A stretch of 64,000 nucleotides of DNA from Methylobacterium nonmethylotrophicum (GTDB taxonomy: Bacteria > Pseudomonadota > Alphaproteobacteria > Rhizobiales > Beijerinckiaceae). Made by a program: the position numbers and the translations under genes. Below, piece by piece: positions 37,966 to 46,268 of the stretch. The notes beneath the pieces are model-generated. The model made no database searches. It saw only the letters and a program-made list of their open reading frames with translations, and was not told the DNA's origin. The stretch covers positions 62,001 to 126,000 of the forward strand of contig NZ_SRLB01000011.1 in NCBI RefSeq assembly GCF_004745635.1, read 5' to 3'. Within the stretch, counting starts at the first letter, position 1; each line of letters starts with the position of its first letter.

Positions 37966-39330
37966 TCACCCCCGGACGGCTGCCGCCTCGCCCGGCACCG
38001 TCCGCGCCGGCGCGGGCTCCTCCGCCGCGACCCAGCGCAGGCAGAGAGCCGCGGCGAGCATCGGCAGGGCGAGCGCCGCGCTGTATTCCGGCCGCTCCCA
38101 GCCGGCCGCCATCAGCATCCCGGCGACCGCCGGGCCGGTGACGGCGCCGAGGCGGCCGACGCTCATGGCGAGCCCGGTGCCGGTGGTGCGCACCGGCGCC
38201 GGGAAGACCGGCGGGACGACCGCGTACATCGCGTTGATCGAGCCGTAGAGGCAGAAGCCGATGCCGAGGGTGGCGGCCAGGAGCGCCGCGGGCGTCGCCG
38301 GCACGGCGCCGAAGACGGCGCCGGCGACGAACAGCCCGGCCATGAAGGCGGCGGCGAGCCGGCGCGTCCCGACCCGCCGGGCGAAGAACCCGAACAGCAG
38401 GCAGCCGACGGCGCCGCCGAGATTCATCAGCATCGCTCCCGAGATGCCGCCGCTGACGCTGAGGCCCTGCTCGGTCAGCACCTTCGGGGTCCAGCTGAGG
38501 AAGAAGTAGCAGGTCGTCATCACGCAGAAGTAGGCCGCGCAGGCGGCGAGCGTCCGGGTCAGGTATGGCGGCCGGGCGATGGCGGCGAGGCTGGCGCCGG
38601 TCTCGGCCTCGGCCCGCTGGGGCGCCGGCAGGGCGGCGAGCGCCGGCCGCTTCATGCGGGCGAGCACCCGGTTGACTTTGGTGAGCGCTCCGGCCGGGCG
38701 GCGGGCGATGAGGTAGTCGAGGGATTCCGGCAGGAAGGCCAGCACCGCCGGCACCAGCGCGAGCGCCACGAGGCCGCCGAAGACGTAGACCGAGCGCCAG
38801 CCGTAGGCCGCGATCAGGTAGACCGAGAAGGCCCCGCCCAGCGTCGCGCCGATCGGATAGCCGAGCGACATCAGCGAGATCGACAGGTTGCGCCAGCGGT
38901 CGGTGGCGTACTCGGCCACCACGATGTTGACGGTGGCCAAGCCCCCGCCGATGCCGAGGCCGGTGAACAGCCGCACCAGGGCGAGCTCGGTCAGGCTGCG
39001 CGTCGCGGCCGCCGCCAGCATGCCGACACACAGGATGGCGAGGCACAGGAGCACGGTGGTGCGCCGGCCGAACCGGTCGCTCAAGGGCGCGATCAACAGG
39101 GCGCCGAGCCCCATCCCGGCGAGGCCGGCGCTGAACAGCAGGCCGAGATCGGTGGGCTTCAGGGCGAAGTCCTTGGCGATCGAGGCCGCCGTGAAGGCGA
39201 CCACCAGCACGTCGAAGCCGTCGAGCGCGCAGATCAGCACGCAGACCGCCACGGCGGCGACCTGGAACGGGGTCATGGCGCCCTGGCGGATCGCGGCGCG
39301 GGGGTCCGTGGGGTCGGGGATGATGGACAT
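37966..39330 (-). CDS. MFS transporter, aromatic acid:H+ symporter type
   Basis: A 454-residue, 12-helix major facilitator. ALDGFDVLVVAFTA contains the DGFD motif of the aromatic acid:proton symporter (AAHS) family (PcaK, BenK, VanK). APLSDRFGRRTTVL is the loop 2-3 motif and GIGGGLATVNIVVAEY the helix 4-5 region. The position 293 bases before a VanB-like reductase and VanA-like oxygenase on the same strand suggests it imports their aromatic substrate; the repeat between them may separate expression. Confidence 0.88.
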   Translation of the reverse strand: MSIIPDPTDPRAAIRQGAMTPFQVAAVAVCVLICALDGFDVLVVAFTAASIAKDFALKPTDLGLLFSAGLAGMGLGALLIAPLSDRFGRRTTVLLCLAILCVGMLAAAATRSLTELALVRLFTGLGIGGGLATVNIVVAEYATDRWRNLSISLMSLGYPIGATLGGAFSVYLIAAYGWRSVYVFGGLVALALVPAVLAFLPESLDYLIARRPAGALTKVNRVLARMKRPALAALPAPQRAEAETGASLAAIARPPYLTRTLAACAAYFCVMTTCYFFLSWTPKVLTEQGLSVSGGISGAMLMNLGGAVGCLLFGFFARRVGTRRLAAAFMAGLFVAGAVFGAVPATPAALLAATLGIGFCLYGSINAMYAVVPPVFPAPVRTTGTGLAMSVGRLGAVTGPAVAGMLMAAGWERPEYSAALALPMLAAALCLRWVAAEEPAPARTVPGEAAAVRG

Positions 39331-39395
39331 GGTGATCCTCCCAAAGGATTCGATCGTCGTTCTTCAATCACACCAAAGATTTTTTGACATTCTCG

Positions 39396-39541
39396 ACGTC
39401 ATCCCGGGGCCGCGCAGCAGAACCCGGGATCCAGAACCGCCGATGTTGCAAGTCGAAGCGGGACGCGATCCGCCGTCTTCCGAAATCCCGGCGGTTCTGG
39501 AGCCCAAGTTCCCGGCTGCGGCGAGCCGCGGGATCACGACG
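39396..39541. repeat. palindromic repeat, family D
   Basis: Arms CGTCATCCCGG...CCCGGGATCCAGAACCGCC and GGCGGTTCTGGAGCC...CGCGGGATCACGACG are imperfect reverse complements. A decayed relative may lie at 28000-28075 (GGGGTCGCGCAGCGGAGCCC). Confidence 0.65.
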
Positions 39542-39564
39542 GGGCGGATCGAAAGCGCCGATCC

Positions 39565-39604
39565 CAGAATCGACGCCAAGTCACCAGAATCGACGCCAAG
39601 TCAC
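39565..39604. repeat. perfect 20-bp tandem duplication
   Basis: CAGAATCGACGCCAAGTCAC occurs twice in a row, ending 20 bases before the reductase stop codon. It looks like a recent slippage or insertion scar next to the family D repeat. Confidence 0.8.
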
Positions 39605-39623
39605 CGCGCCGGTCCGTCCTGCC

Positions 39624-40595
39624 TCACCCCGCCCGGTCCGCCGTATCGATGGTGATCCCGCCGCCCACCACCCGCGACACGCAGGTGCAGAGATGGGCGT
39701 TCGTCGCCTTCTGGGACTCGCTGAAGAAGACGTCGCGGTGGTCGACCGTGCCGTCGACGCCGAGGATCTTCACCGTGCACAGGCCGCACTCGCCGCGCCG
39801 GCAATCGTGGATCATGCCGACGCCCGCGGCCTCGAGCGCCTCCAGCATGGTCTGGTTGCGGGGTACGACGATCTCCTTGGACAGGCGCGGGATGCGGACG
39901 GTGAACGGCTCGGTGGCGTGGCGGCCGCCGGTGCCGAAGGTCTCGAAGCGCAAGCCTTGCGCCGGGCGGCCGGCCGCCGCCCAGGCTCGGCGGGCGGCCT
40001 CCATCATCCCGTAGGGGCCGCAGACATAGGCCTCGCCCCCGGGGCCTAAGTCGGCGATCGCCGCCTCGAGGTCGATCCGTTCGCCGTCCTCGTCGAGGAA
40101 GGTCCGGAGCCGGTCGCCCAGCCGCGCCCGCAGGTCGTCGGCCAGCGCGAGGTCCTGGCGGCGGCGCGCGGCGTAGAGCAGGCGGAACCGGGCGCCGGTG
40201 GCGTTCAGGGCCAGCGCCATGGCGTGGAGCGGGGTGATGCCGATCCCGCCGGCGACGAGCAGGTAGTCCGGCCGGTTCAGGGTCAGGCCGAAATGGTTGC
40301 GCGGGCCGGAGATGCTCAGCCGGGCGCCGGGCGCGAGCCCGTGCATGTAGGCCGAGCCGCCGCGGCTGTCGGGCAGCCGCTTCACGGCGATGCGGTAGAC
40401 CCCGTCCGCCCCGGAATCGAGGAGCGAGTAGGAGCGGGTGTCGGGCCGCTCGCCGATCATCACCGCCACCCCGAGATGGCTGCCGGGCGGGACCGGCGCG
40501 ACGCGTCCCGTCGGCTCGATCTCGAGGAGGCGGATGTCGGGCGTCAGCGCCCGGGCGTCGCGCAGGCGCGCGGGGAGCCAGTCGGTGGGAGCCAT
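39624..40595 (-). CDS. VanB-like oxygenase reductase (PDR family)
   Basis: A 323-residue flavin and 2Fe-2S reductase that passes electrons from NAD(P)H to a Rieske oxygenase. RSYSLLD is the flavin-binding motif, GGIGITPLHAMA the pyridine-nucleotide loop, and YVCGPYGMME follows. The C-terminal ferredoxin domain has Cys265, Cys270, Cys273 (CRRGECGLC) and Cys303. The gene ends the two-gene unit with the oxygenase gene; six bases separate them. Confidence 0.9.
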   Translation of the reverse strand: MAPTDWLPARLRDARALTPDIRLLEIEPTGRVAPVPPGSHLGVAVMIGERPDTRSYSLLDSGADGVYRIAVKRLPDSRGGSAYMHGLAPGARLSISGPRNHFGLTLNRPDYLLVAGGIGITPLHAMALALNATGARFRLLYAARRRQDLALADDLRARLGDRLRTFLDEDGERIDLEAAIADLGPGGEAYVCGPYGMMEAARRAWAAAGRPAQGLRFETFGTGGRHATEPFTVRIPRLSKEIVVPRNQTMLEALEAAGVGMIHDCRRGECGLCTVKILGVDGTVDHRDVFFSESQKATNAHLCTCVSRVVGGGITIDTADRAG

Positions 40596-40601
40596 GGCAC
40601 G

Positions 40602-41714
40602 CTACTCGGCCGCCACGCCGATGGGCTTCGGCTCGGCAGCCCTGGTTTCGCTTGGCGCCTCCTTGGCGATCATCCCGTCGATCAGGCGCCGCGCCCACAG
40701 CGCGCCGGCATCGATGTTGAGGTTGTAGAAGGGCTGGCGCGGCTGGCGGTCGATCGCCCGCTGCTGGGCCTCCAGCACGTCGTGGTCCTGGTCGTAGACA
40801 CCCTTGCCATCGTTGACGTGGGCGCGGTTGAGGGCCTTCGTCAGCTCCTCGTCGTCGGTGCGGAAACTGCGCACGAAATTCCAGAAATAGTGGCAGCTCG
40901 TCGCGGTCTCCGGCGTGATCGCCGCCAGGAAGAAGCCGTTGACGCCCTGCGAGCGGTCGCCCTCACGCGCCCCGGTCCCGGCGACGGCCACCCCGACATC
41001 GCCCGCCACCACCGTCGGCGCCTCGAACCGGATGATCTGCCAGCGGTCGACGTGGTGGCCGGGCTTGCCCAGGTTGCGGGCCCAGAACGGCGGCGGCTCG
41101 ATGTTCTCCATCCAGCGCTCCACCGTGACGTGCCGGTCGGTGTGGGTGACCTCGAACGGGCTGCGGGTGATCGCGTCGTCGCCGATGCTGCCGGCATGGA
41201 CGTAGGTCTCGTGGGTCAGGTCCATCAGGTTGTCGACGACCAGCCGGTAGTCGCATTTGAGGCTGTAGAAGGTGCCACCCTCGCCGACCCACGGCGCATC
41301 GCTGTTCCAGTGGAAGTCCGGCACGAGGTCGGGGTCGGCGAGCGCCGGGTCGCCCATCCACAGCCAGACCAGGCGGTAGCGCTCCACCGCCGGGAAGGCG
41401 CGCACGCAGGCCGACGGATTGATGGTCTCCTGCGCCGGCATGTAGGTGCAGCGGCCGGCCGCATCGAAGACGAGACCGTGATAGCCGCACATCACCTGGT
41501 CGCCCTTGAGGTGGCCCAGCGACAGCGGCAGCAGCCGGTGCCAGCAGGCATCCTCCAAAGCCGCGACAGTGCCGTCGGTGCGGCGGTAGAGCACCACGTC
41601 CTTGTCGCAGATCCGCCGCGGCGTCAGCGCCCGGCCGACCTCGTGGTCCCAGGCCGCGGCATACCAGGCGTTCAGCGGGAAGGTCTTCTCGGGGAAGGTC
41701 TTGGCGTCCGTCAT
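40602..41714 (-). CDS. VanA-like Rieske aromatic oxygenase
   Basis: A 370-residue oxygenase subunit. The Rieske cluster ligands are Cys57/His59 (ACWHR) and Cys76/His79 (CGYHG). The mononuclear iron site is in DNLMDLTHETYVH (His168, His173). The overall form matches vanillate demethylase VanA and related O-demethylases. ATG 41714 has GGGAGGAGGAA upstream. Neighbours are its reductase, an aromatic-acid MFS carrier and a divergent AraC regulator, so a methoxylated or carboxylated aromatic is the likely substrate. The exact substrate cannot be told. Confidence 0.9.
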   Translation of the reverse strand: MTDAKTFPEKTFPLNAWYAAAWDHEVGRALTPRRICDKDVVLYRRTDGTVAALEDACWHRLLPLSLGHLKGDQVMCGYHGLVFDAAGRCTYMPAQETINPSACVRAFPAVERYRLVWLWMGDPALADPDLVPDFHWNSDAPWVGEGGTFYSLKCDYRLVVDNLMDLTHETYVHAGSIGDDAITRSPFEVTHTDRHVTVERWMENIEPPPFWARNLGKPGHHVDRWQIIRFEAPTVVAGDVGVAVAGTGAREGDRSQGVNGFFLAAITPETATSCHYFWNFVRSFRTDDEELTKALNRAHVNDGKGVYDQDHDVLEAQQRAIDRQPRQPFYNLNIDAGALWARRLIDGMIAKEAPSETRAAEPKPIGVAAE

Positions 41715-42018
41715 CGATTCCTCCTCCCTTGCGGGTCTTGTCGCCTCGCAGGTCTTTGGCCTGGCAGAGGTCCGTTCGGTGCGGCGCCGGGCTTGGCCGT
41801 ATCGGGTCGCCGGGCGAGGTCTCGGAGCATGCCCGCCGGCGGTCCGGACGATGCTGCGCCGCACAAGGATTTCGCCTGCCGGATCAGGACTTTGGAATTG
41901 GTCCGGTTCGATGGTCCGACGCTAGCCCGGCTCCTGGGGAAGGGCCATGGACGAGCCCCGGAATTTCTTGGACGGATCCGGCGCTCGGCGTTAGCCTCAA
42001 GCTCGGGAGGAACAGGGC
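41715..42018. promoter_or_regulatory. divergent control region of the aromatic module
   Basis: 304 bases between the oxygenase and AraC-type regulator starts. TGGTCCG occurs twice as a direct repeat (41899-41905 and 41912-41918, spacing 13), an arrangement AraC-type proteins often bind. No hairpin or gene is seen. The binding role is inference. Confidence 0.35.
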
Positions 42019-42924
42019 ATGCCGACGCGGCTCAAGCGGCCGATCCCGGTCTTTCGCCTCTACGGCGAGACCGCAGAGGCCACGGTCCCGAGCTTCGTCC
42101 ACGCCGAGCGGATCGGCACCAGCGCGGCCCTGCACGACTGGGAGATCGCGCCCCACCGCCACGGCGCGCTGACGCAGGGGCTGGTGATCACGCGCGGGCA
42201 CGGCGCCCTCTCGCTCGACGCGAGCCGCGAGGAGTTCCGCGCCCCCTGGCTGGTCTGGGTGCCGTCGGGCGTGGTCCATGCCTTCTCGTTCCGGCCCGGC
42301 ACCGACGGCGTGGTGCTGTCGCTCGCCGACGACTTCCTGGCCGCCGTGCTCGATCCCGACCCGGAGGCGGCGCGGCTGCGGGCGACCGCCGAGGCGACCT
42401 TCAGCGGGCGGCCCGGCTCGACGGAGGAGATCGACCTCGACCTCGCGCTCCTGACCGACGCCCTGCTGCGGGAGGCCGCCGGCGCCCTGCCGGGGGCGGC
42501 GAGCGCGGTGGCGGCCCTGGTCAGGCTCCTCGTCGTCGGCGTGCTGCGCACCCGCGCCGCCCGCTCGATCACCGAGCCGGCGGCGCTCGCCCGCGCCGAC
42601 CTGCACCGCCGCTTCCGCCGCCTGGTCGAGGCGCACCTGCGCGAGGGCTGGCCGGTCGCCCGTTTCGCCGCACAGCTCGGCGTCAGCTCCGATCGGCTGC
42701 ACGCCGCCTGCACCGAGGCGGTGCGCCGCTCGCCGCAAGGCATCCTGCACGACCGCCTGATGCTCGAGGCCAAGCGCAGCCTGCTCTACACGACGCTGCC
42801 GGTCTCGAAGATCGCCTTCGATCTCGGCTTCAACGATCCAGCCTATTTCTCGCGCTTCTTCGCGGCCCGCGCGGGCCTGAGCCCGGCCGCCTTCCGGCGG
42901 GCGAGCCGGGGGGAGGACCCTTAG
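42019..42924 (+). CDS. AraC-family regulator (PobR-like)
   Basis: A 301-residue regulator. An N-terminal cupin-like sensing domain (HDWEIAPHRHGALTQGLVI, and WVPSGVVHAFSF) is followed by a C-terminal double helix-turn-helix with VARFAAQLGVSSDRLHAAC and the AraC signature KIAFDLGFNDPAYFSRFFAARAGLSPAAFRR. ATG 42019 has GGGAGGAAC upstream. It is divergent from the oxygenase/reductase genes and most likely activates them in response to an aromatic acid. Confidence 0.9.
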   Translation: MPTRLKRPIPVFRLYGETAEATVPSFVHAERIGTSAALHDWEIAPHRHGALTQGLVITRGHGALSLDASREEFRAPWLVWVPSGVVHAFSFRPGTDGVVLSLADDFLAAVLDPDPEAARLRATAEATFSGRPGSTEEIDLDLALLTDALLREAAGALPGAASAVAALVRLLVVGVLRTRAARSITEPAALARADLHRRFRRLVEAHLREGWPVARFAAQLGVSSDRLHAACTEAVRRSPQGILHDRLMLEAKRSLLYTTLPVSKIAFDLGFNDPAYFSRFFAARAGLSPAAFRRASRGEDP

Positions 42925-43091
42925 CGCTTGTCGTGTTGCGCCGTCGGCCGGTGCGGATCGCGGGCCCGCGAAGGCTCGCCCCGAGATGGTGGCGCGGGAC
43001 GGATGCCGGTTCGCCGTGCCGAGGTGCTGCGTCTCGACGCCAGCTCGAAGAGCGAGAACAGCATCGCAGGAATTCTCATCGATCCCATTCA

Positions 43092-43203
43092 CGACCTCAT
43101 CCTGAGGCGCCGCGCAGCGGCCTCGAAGGAGGGCTCCAGGGATCGCAGTGATATCTGGAGCCCTCCTTCGAGGCCGCTGCGCGGCGCCTCAGGATGAGGT
43201 CGC
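43092..43203. repeat. palindromic repeat, family C copy 2
   Basis: Near-perfect 112-base palindrome: CGACCTCATCCTGAGGCG, CGCGCAGCGGCCTCGAAGG and GGAGGGCTCCAG on the left, each mirrored on the right. This is the most symmetrical copy of the family. It lies in the 317-base gap between two convergent genes and is the only thing seen there. Confidence 0.85.
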
Positions 43204-43241
43204 GGATAGGATGGAACCCATCGCTCAGGTCGAGCAGATTC

Positions 43242-44414
43242 TCACCGCCGCCCCTCCCGCCAGCGCAGGAATTCCTGGTAGAGCTGGTCGCGGTCGACCT
43301 CGCCGGAGGGGCGGCGCTGGGCCAGGAACTGTGCCACCTCGCCGGAGGCCGCCTCCGGTGCGGGGCCGCCGCGGCGCTCCAGCCATTCCTTGGCCGCCGG
43401 GAAGCGCTGCCACTCGGGCACTTCGGCGGTCAGGTTCACCTCACGCCATTTCGGGTGGCGGGGCGGTTTCAGGAAGGCGTCGTACTGGCTGAAGAAGGCG
43501 TCGACGAAGCGGGCGATGCGGCCGTAGCGCTCGCTGCCCTTCGGCCAGTTATAGGCCGCCAGGATGGTGCCGACCGCCAGCGTGCGCACCGGGCTCCCCT
43601 CGGGGGCGAGGAGGGGATAGTCGGCATGGGTCAGCTCCGCCGGCATGTAGCTCTCGGCGGCGGCGCCCGCGAAAGGCACGGCGAGGAGGTGGAAGCGGCC
43701 GCCGCCCTGGAACTCGGCCAGCACCGCCACGGGCTTGGCCGCCACCGACACGAGAGCGGCGAGCTCGCCCCGCTCCAGCATGCCGAGCGCCGCCGGCTGG
43801 TCGACGTTGACCGCCTCCACGGCGAGGCCGATGCCGGAGAACATCGCCCGCCCGGACATGTCGGTGCCGCTGCCGCGCACGTCGAAGCTGACCTTCCGGC
43901 CGGCGAGCTGGCGGATGTCGGTGATCTCCCGCGGCGCCACGACGTGCAGCTCGTCGTTGAACAGCCGGGCGATGTAGGCGATGTGCGCCTGGACGTTGCC
44001 GACCCGCCGGTCCTTGCGCAGCTGGTCGAGGGAATCGGTGCGCACGAAGCCGATGTCGATCCCGCGCAGGTAGCGCAGGTCGTAGGCGTTCTGCCCCGCG
44101 CCCTTGCCCATCACCGGCAGCACCCGCAGGTCCTTGAAGCCGTCGAGCACGAAGGCGAGGTCGCTTGCCATGCGAAAATAGGTGCCGCCGGGCGTGCCCG
44201 AGATCACCGCCACGGTGTTGGCGTTGAGGTGGCTGCCGAGCGCGACGTCCTCGGCGGTCTCGCGCACGAGGGCGGGCCGCGGCCGGGCCGGGGCGGCCCG
44301 CCGCGGCGGGGCCGGCACGGCGGCGGGTGGGGGATCGGCCGGCTGCGCGCCGGCCTCGCCGACGCGCCAGGGCAGCAGGAGGGCGAGCCAGATCGCGGCG
44401 GCGCGGCGTGTCAT
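43242..44414 (-). CDS. TAXI-family TRAP transporter solute receptor
   Basis: A 390-residue exported protein. Signal peptide (IWLALLLPWRVGEAGA) and a proline-rich linker precede the TAXI domain: AVISGTPGGTYFRMASDLAFVL, MGKGAGQNAYDLRYLRGIDIGFV and GRKVSFDVRGSGTDMSGRAMF are typical. Such proteins normally deliver a carboxylate ligand to a DctM-type membrane subunit, but none is nearby. It lies 88 bases downstream of a coiled-coil protein gene on the same strand, with which it may be cotranscribed. Confidence 0.85.
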   Translation of the reverse strand: MTRRAAAIWLALLLPWRVGEAGAQPADPPPAAVPAPPRRAAPARPRPALVRETAEDVALGSHLNANTVAVISGTPGGTYFRMASDLAFVLDGFKDLRVLPVMGKGAGQNAYDLRYLRGIDIGFVRTDSLDQLRKDRRVGNVQAHIAYIARLFNDELHVVAPREITDIRQLAGRKVSFDVRGSGTDMSGRAMFSGIGLAVEAVNVDQPAALGMLERGELAALVSVAAKPVAVLAEFQGGGRFHLLAVPFAGAAAESYMPAELTHADYPLLAPEGSPVRTLAVGTILAAYNWPKGSERYGRIARFVDAFFSQYDAFLKPPRHPKWREVNLTAEVPEWQRFPAAKEWLERRGGPAPEAASGEVAQFLAQRRPSGEVDRDQLYQEFLRWREGRR

Positions 44415-44502
44415 GCGGCATCTCCCCCTCGCTCGCGGGGTTCTCCCGCGCACCCGCGACCCTCCCGCGGCGGGCGACGGCGGCCGGGAGCGCCGGAGGC
44501 CC

Positions 44503-45975
44503 TCACTCGCCCGCCCACGGGGCGGCCAGGGGCGCCACGAAGGGCCCCTGCACGAGGGCACCGGGCAGGCCGGCCTGGCGGACGGGGTCGGTCCAGCCCG
44601 GGGTCCGCCGGGGTCCGCCCTGCCTGGCCGGCTCGCCCGGCCCTCGGTCCTCTTGCTTCCGGTTCTCCTGGTCCCGCCCCGCCCGCGCCTGCCGGTAGAG
44701 GGCGCTCGCGGTCTCGGGATCGCCGCGCATGCCTCGCACCTGCAGGGCGGCGAGCCGGTCCGGGTCGTAGGTCTCGGCGAGGAGCGCCGTCGCCCGGGCG
44801 CTGCCGGCCCGGACGCCGAGGGTCAGGAAGAGCCGCGCCCCGCTGATGTCGCCGCGCCCGAGCAGGGCCGCGACCCGCGCCAGAAGCCGCGCCTCATCGA
44901 TGGGCTCGATGGGGGCCGGCCGGGGCGGGGATGGCGCGGCAGCGGGCGGCACGGCGCGGAAAGGCAGGCCACCGCCGCGCGGGGCCGCGCTCAGGCGGGC
45001 CTGGAGCGCCCGCGTGGGCTCCGGCGGCCGGGCCTCGCTCACCCGTTCGACACGGTCCCGCAGGCGCTCGAGGCGCCCGCGGGTCTCGGCCTGCGCCCGC
45101 TCGGCGGCTTGGCGCCCCTGCTCGGCCCGGTCGCGCGCGCCGGCGGCCTGCGCCTCGCGGGCCACCGCTTCCGACCGGGCGACCTCCGCGGCGCGCAACG
45201 CCACCGCGAGGCGGCGCAGGCCCGCCCGCATCATCGCCCGCTCCCGCGCTGCCATCTCCTCCTGCGCCGCGTGGGCGAGCCGCGCCGCCTCGGCGGCGGT
45301 CTCGAGCGCGGCGACGCGCCGGCGCGACTCCGCCAGGGCTTCGGCGAGCTCGTCCGCCCGCGCCCGCTCCCCCGCGAGCGCCTGCCGGCGCCCCTCGGCC
45401 GCACCCTCCGCGTCCCTCCGGGCCTCCTCGGCGGCAACGGCCGTCCGTGCCGGCCCGGCGTCGCGGTCCTGCATCGTCCGCGCCCGCAGCTCCTCGGCCT
45501 CCGCCCGGGCGGCGATCAGGTCGCGCCTGGCCGCCATCGCGGCATCCGAGAGGCTGTTGGCCCGCGCCTCCTCCTGCTCCAGGCGCTGCCGGCTCGCGGC
45601 CGCCTCGGCCTCCGCCTGCCGCACCCGCACCTCGGCCTGCCGCCGCACCTCCGCCACGGCGTCGGGGGCGGGCTCGGCGGGTCTGGCCGTGGGGCGGACT
45701 GGATCGTCTGCTTGTCGAGCCGTGCCGTCCGCTTGGCGGGCCGTATCGCCCGCTTGGCGGGCCGTATCGCCCGCTTGGCGGGCCAGGATGACGCGCGCCT
45801 GCATCTGGCGCGGCACGCCGGCCCGGTCCGCCTCGGTGAGGTCGGCCGTGTCGGGGAGCGAAGGGTGGTGCCAGGTTGCGGCCGCCGCTCCGTCCTGAGG
45901 GCTTCCCTCCAGGTTGAGCGCCAGGCCGATCGCCGCGAGTGCCAGGCACGCGGCCAGGCCGAGCCAGAACTTCAT
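44503..45975 (-). CDS. coiled-coil protein with Sel1-like C-terminus
   Basis: A 490-residue envelope protein. The N-terminal hydrophobic segment (FWLGLAACLALAAIGLALNL) is a signal anchor. A 7-residue repeat (ARQAGDT, ARQADGT) at about residues 65-90 is followed by a long Ala/Glu/Arg coiled coil (about 105-330) and a Pro-rich linker. The end (GDISGARLFLTLGVRAGSARATALLAETYDP and RGDPETASALYRQA) matches Sel1/TPR-like repeats. Function unknown; domain order suits a periplasm-facing scaffold. It precedes the TAXI receptor gene. Confidence 0.72.
   Translation of the reverse strand: MKFWLGLAACLALAAIGLALNLEGSPQDGAAAATWHHPSLPDTADLTEADRAGVPRQMQARVILARQAGDTARQAGDTARQADGTARQADDPVRPTARPAEPAPDAVAEVRRQAEVRVRQAEAEAAASRQRLEQEEARANSLSDAAMAARRDLIAARAEAEELRARTMQDRDAGPARTAVAAEEARRDAEGAAEGRRQALAGERARADELAEALAESRRRVAALETAAEAARLAHAAQEEMAARERAMMRAGLRRLAVALRAAEVARSEAVAREAQAAGARDRAEQGRQAAERAQAETRGRLERLRDRVERVSEARPPEPTRALQARLSAAPRGGGLPFRAVPPAAAPSPPRPAPIEPIDEARLLARVAALLGRGDISGARLFLTLGVRAGSARATALLAETYDPDRLAALQVRGMRGDPETASALYRQARAGRDQENRKQEDRGPGEPARQGGPRRTPGWTDPVRQAGLPGALVQGPFVAPLAAPWAGE
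45709..45784. repeat. 21-bp in-frame tandem repeat in the coiled-coil gene
   Basis: CGCTTGGCGGGCCGTATCGCC is repeated exactly at 45730-45750 and 45751-45771, then partly at 45772-45784; 45709-45729 is a degenerate copy. It encodes the seven-residue protein repeat and keeps the frame, so copy number can vary between strains. Confidence 0.85.
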
Positions 45976-46160
45976 CCCGCGCTCCTCACGCCCGAGCGGG
46001 CGATCGTCCGGACCGCCGCGTGCGGCCGACATTGGGCCGCGCCGGCGGCCCTGGGCTATCTGCGCGATGGGAGCGGGGGGAGCGGTGGCGCTTCCTCTTT
46101 CCGGGGGAGGTCCGATACGCTTTTCGCTTGATCTACTACGGTAAGAACAAAACGCGGGAT

Positions 46161-46208
46161 CCCCTCTCCAGGCGATACCGGGCAAGCCCGGCATCGCCTG
46201 GAGAGGGG
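46161..46208. repeat. palindromic hairpin repeat, family E
   Basis: CCCCTCTCCAGGCGAT and ATCGCCTGGAGAGGGG are exact reverse complements and enclose an inner hairpin around CAAG. The core resembles the nested hairpin in the family A element at 14090-14118. It lies in the 293-base gap between the coiled-coil and hydrolase genes. Confidence 0.75.
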
Positions 46209-46268
46209 AGACGCGCTCTATCTTTATTCGAACGCAAAGGTGGACGTCGTATGTGACCGGCGGAGCCG

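Noticed and set aside
45709..45784. Tandem repeat as a CRISPR array
   Set aside because: Units are directly adjacent with no spacers and lie in frame within a gene.
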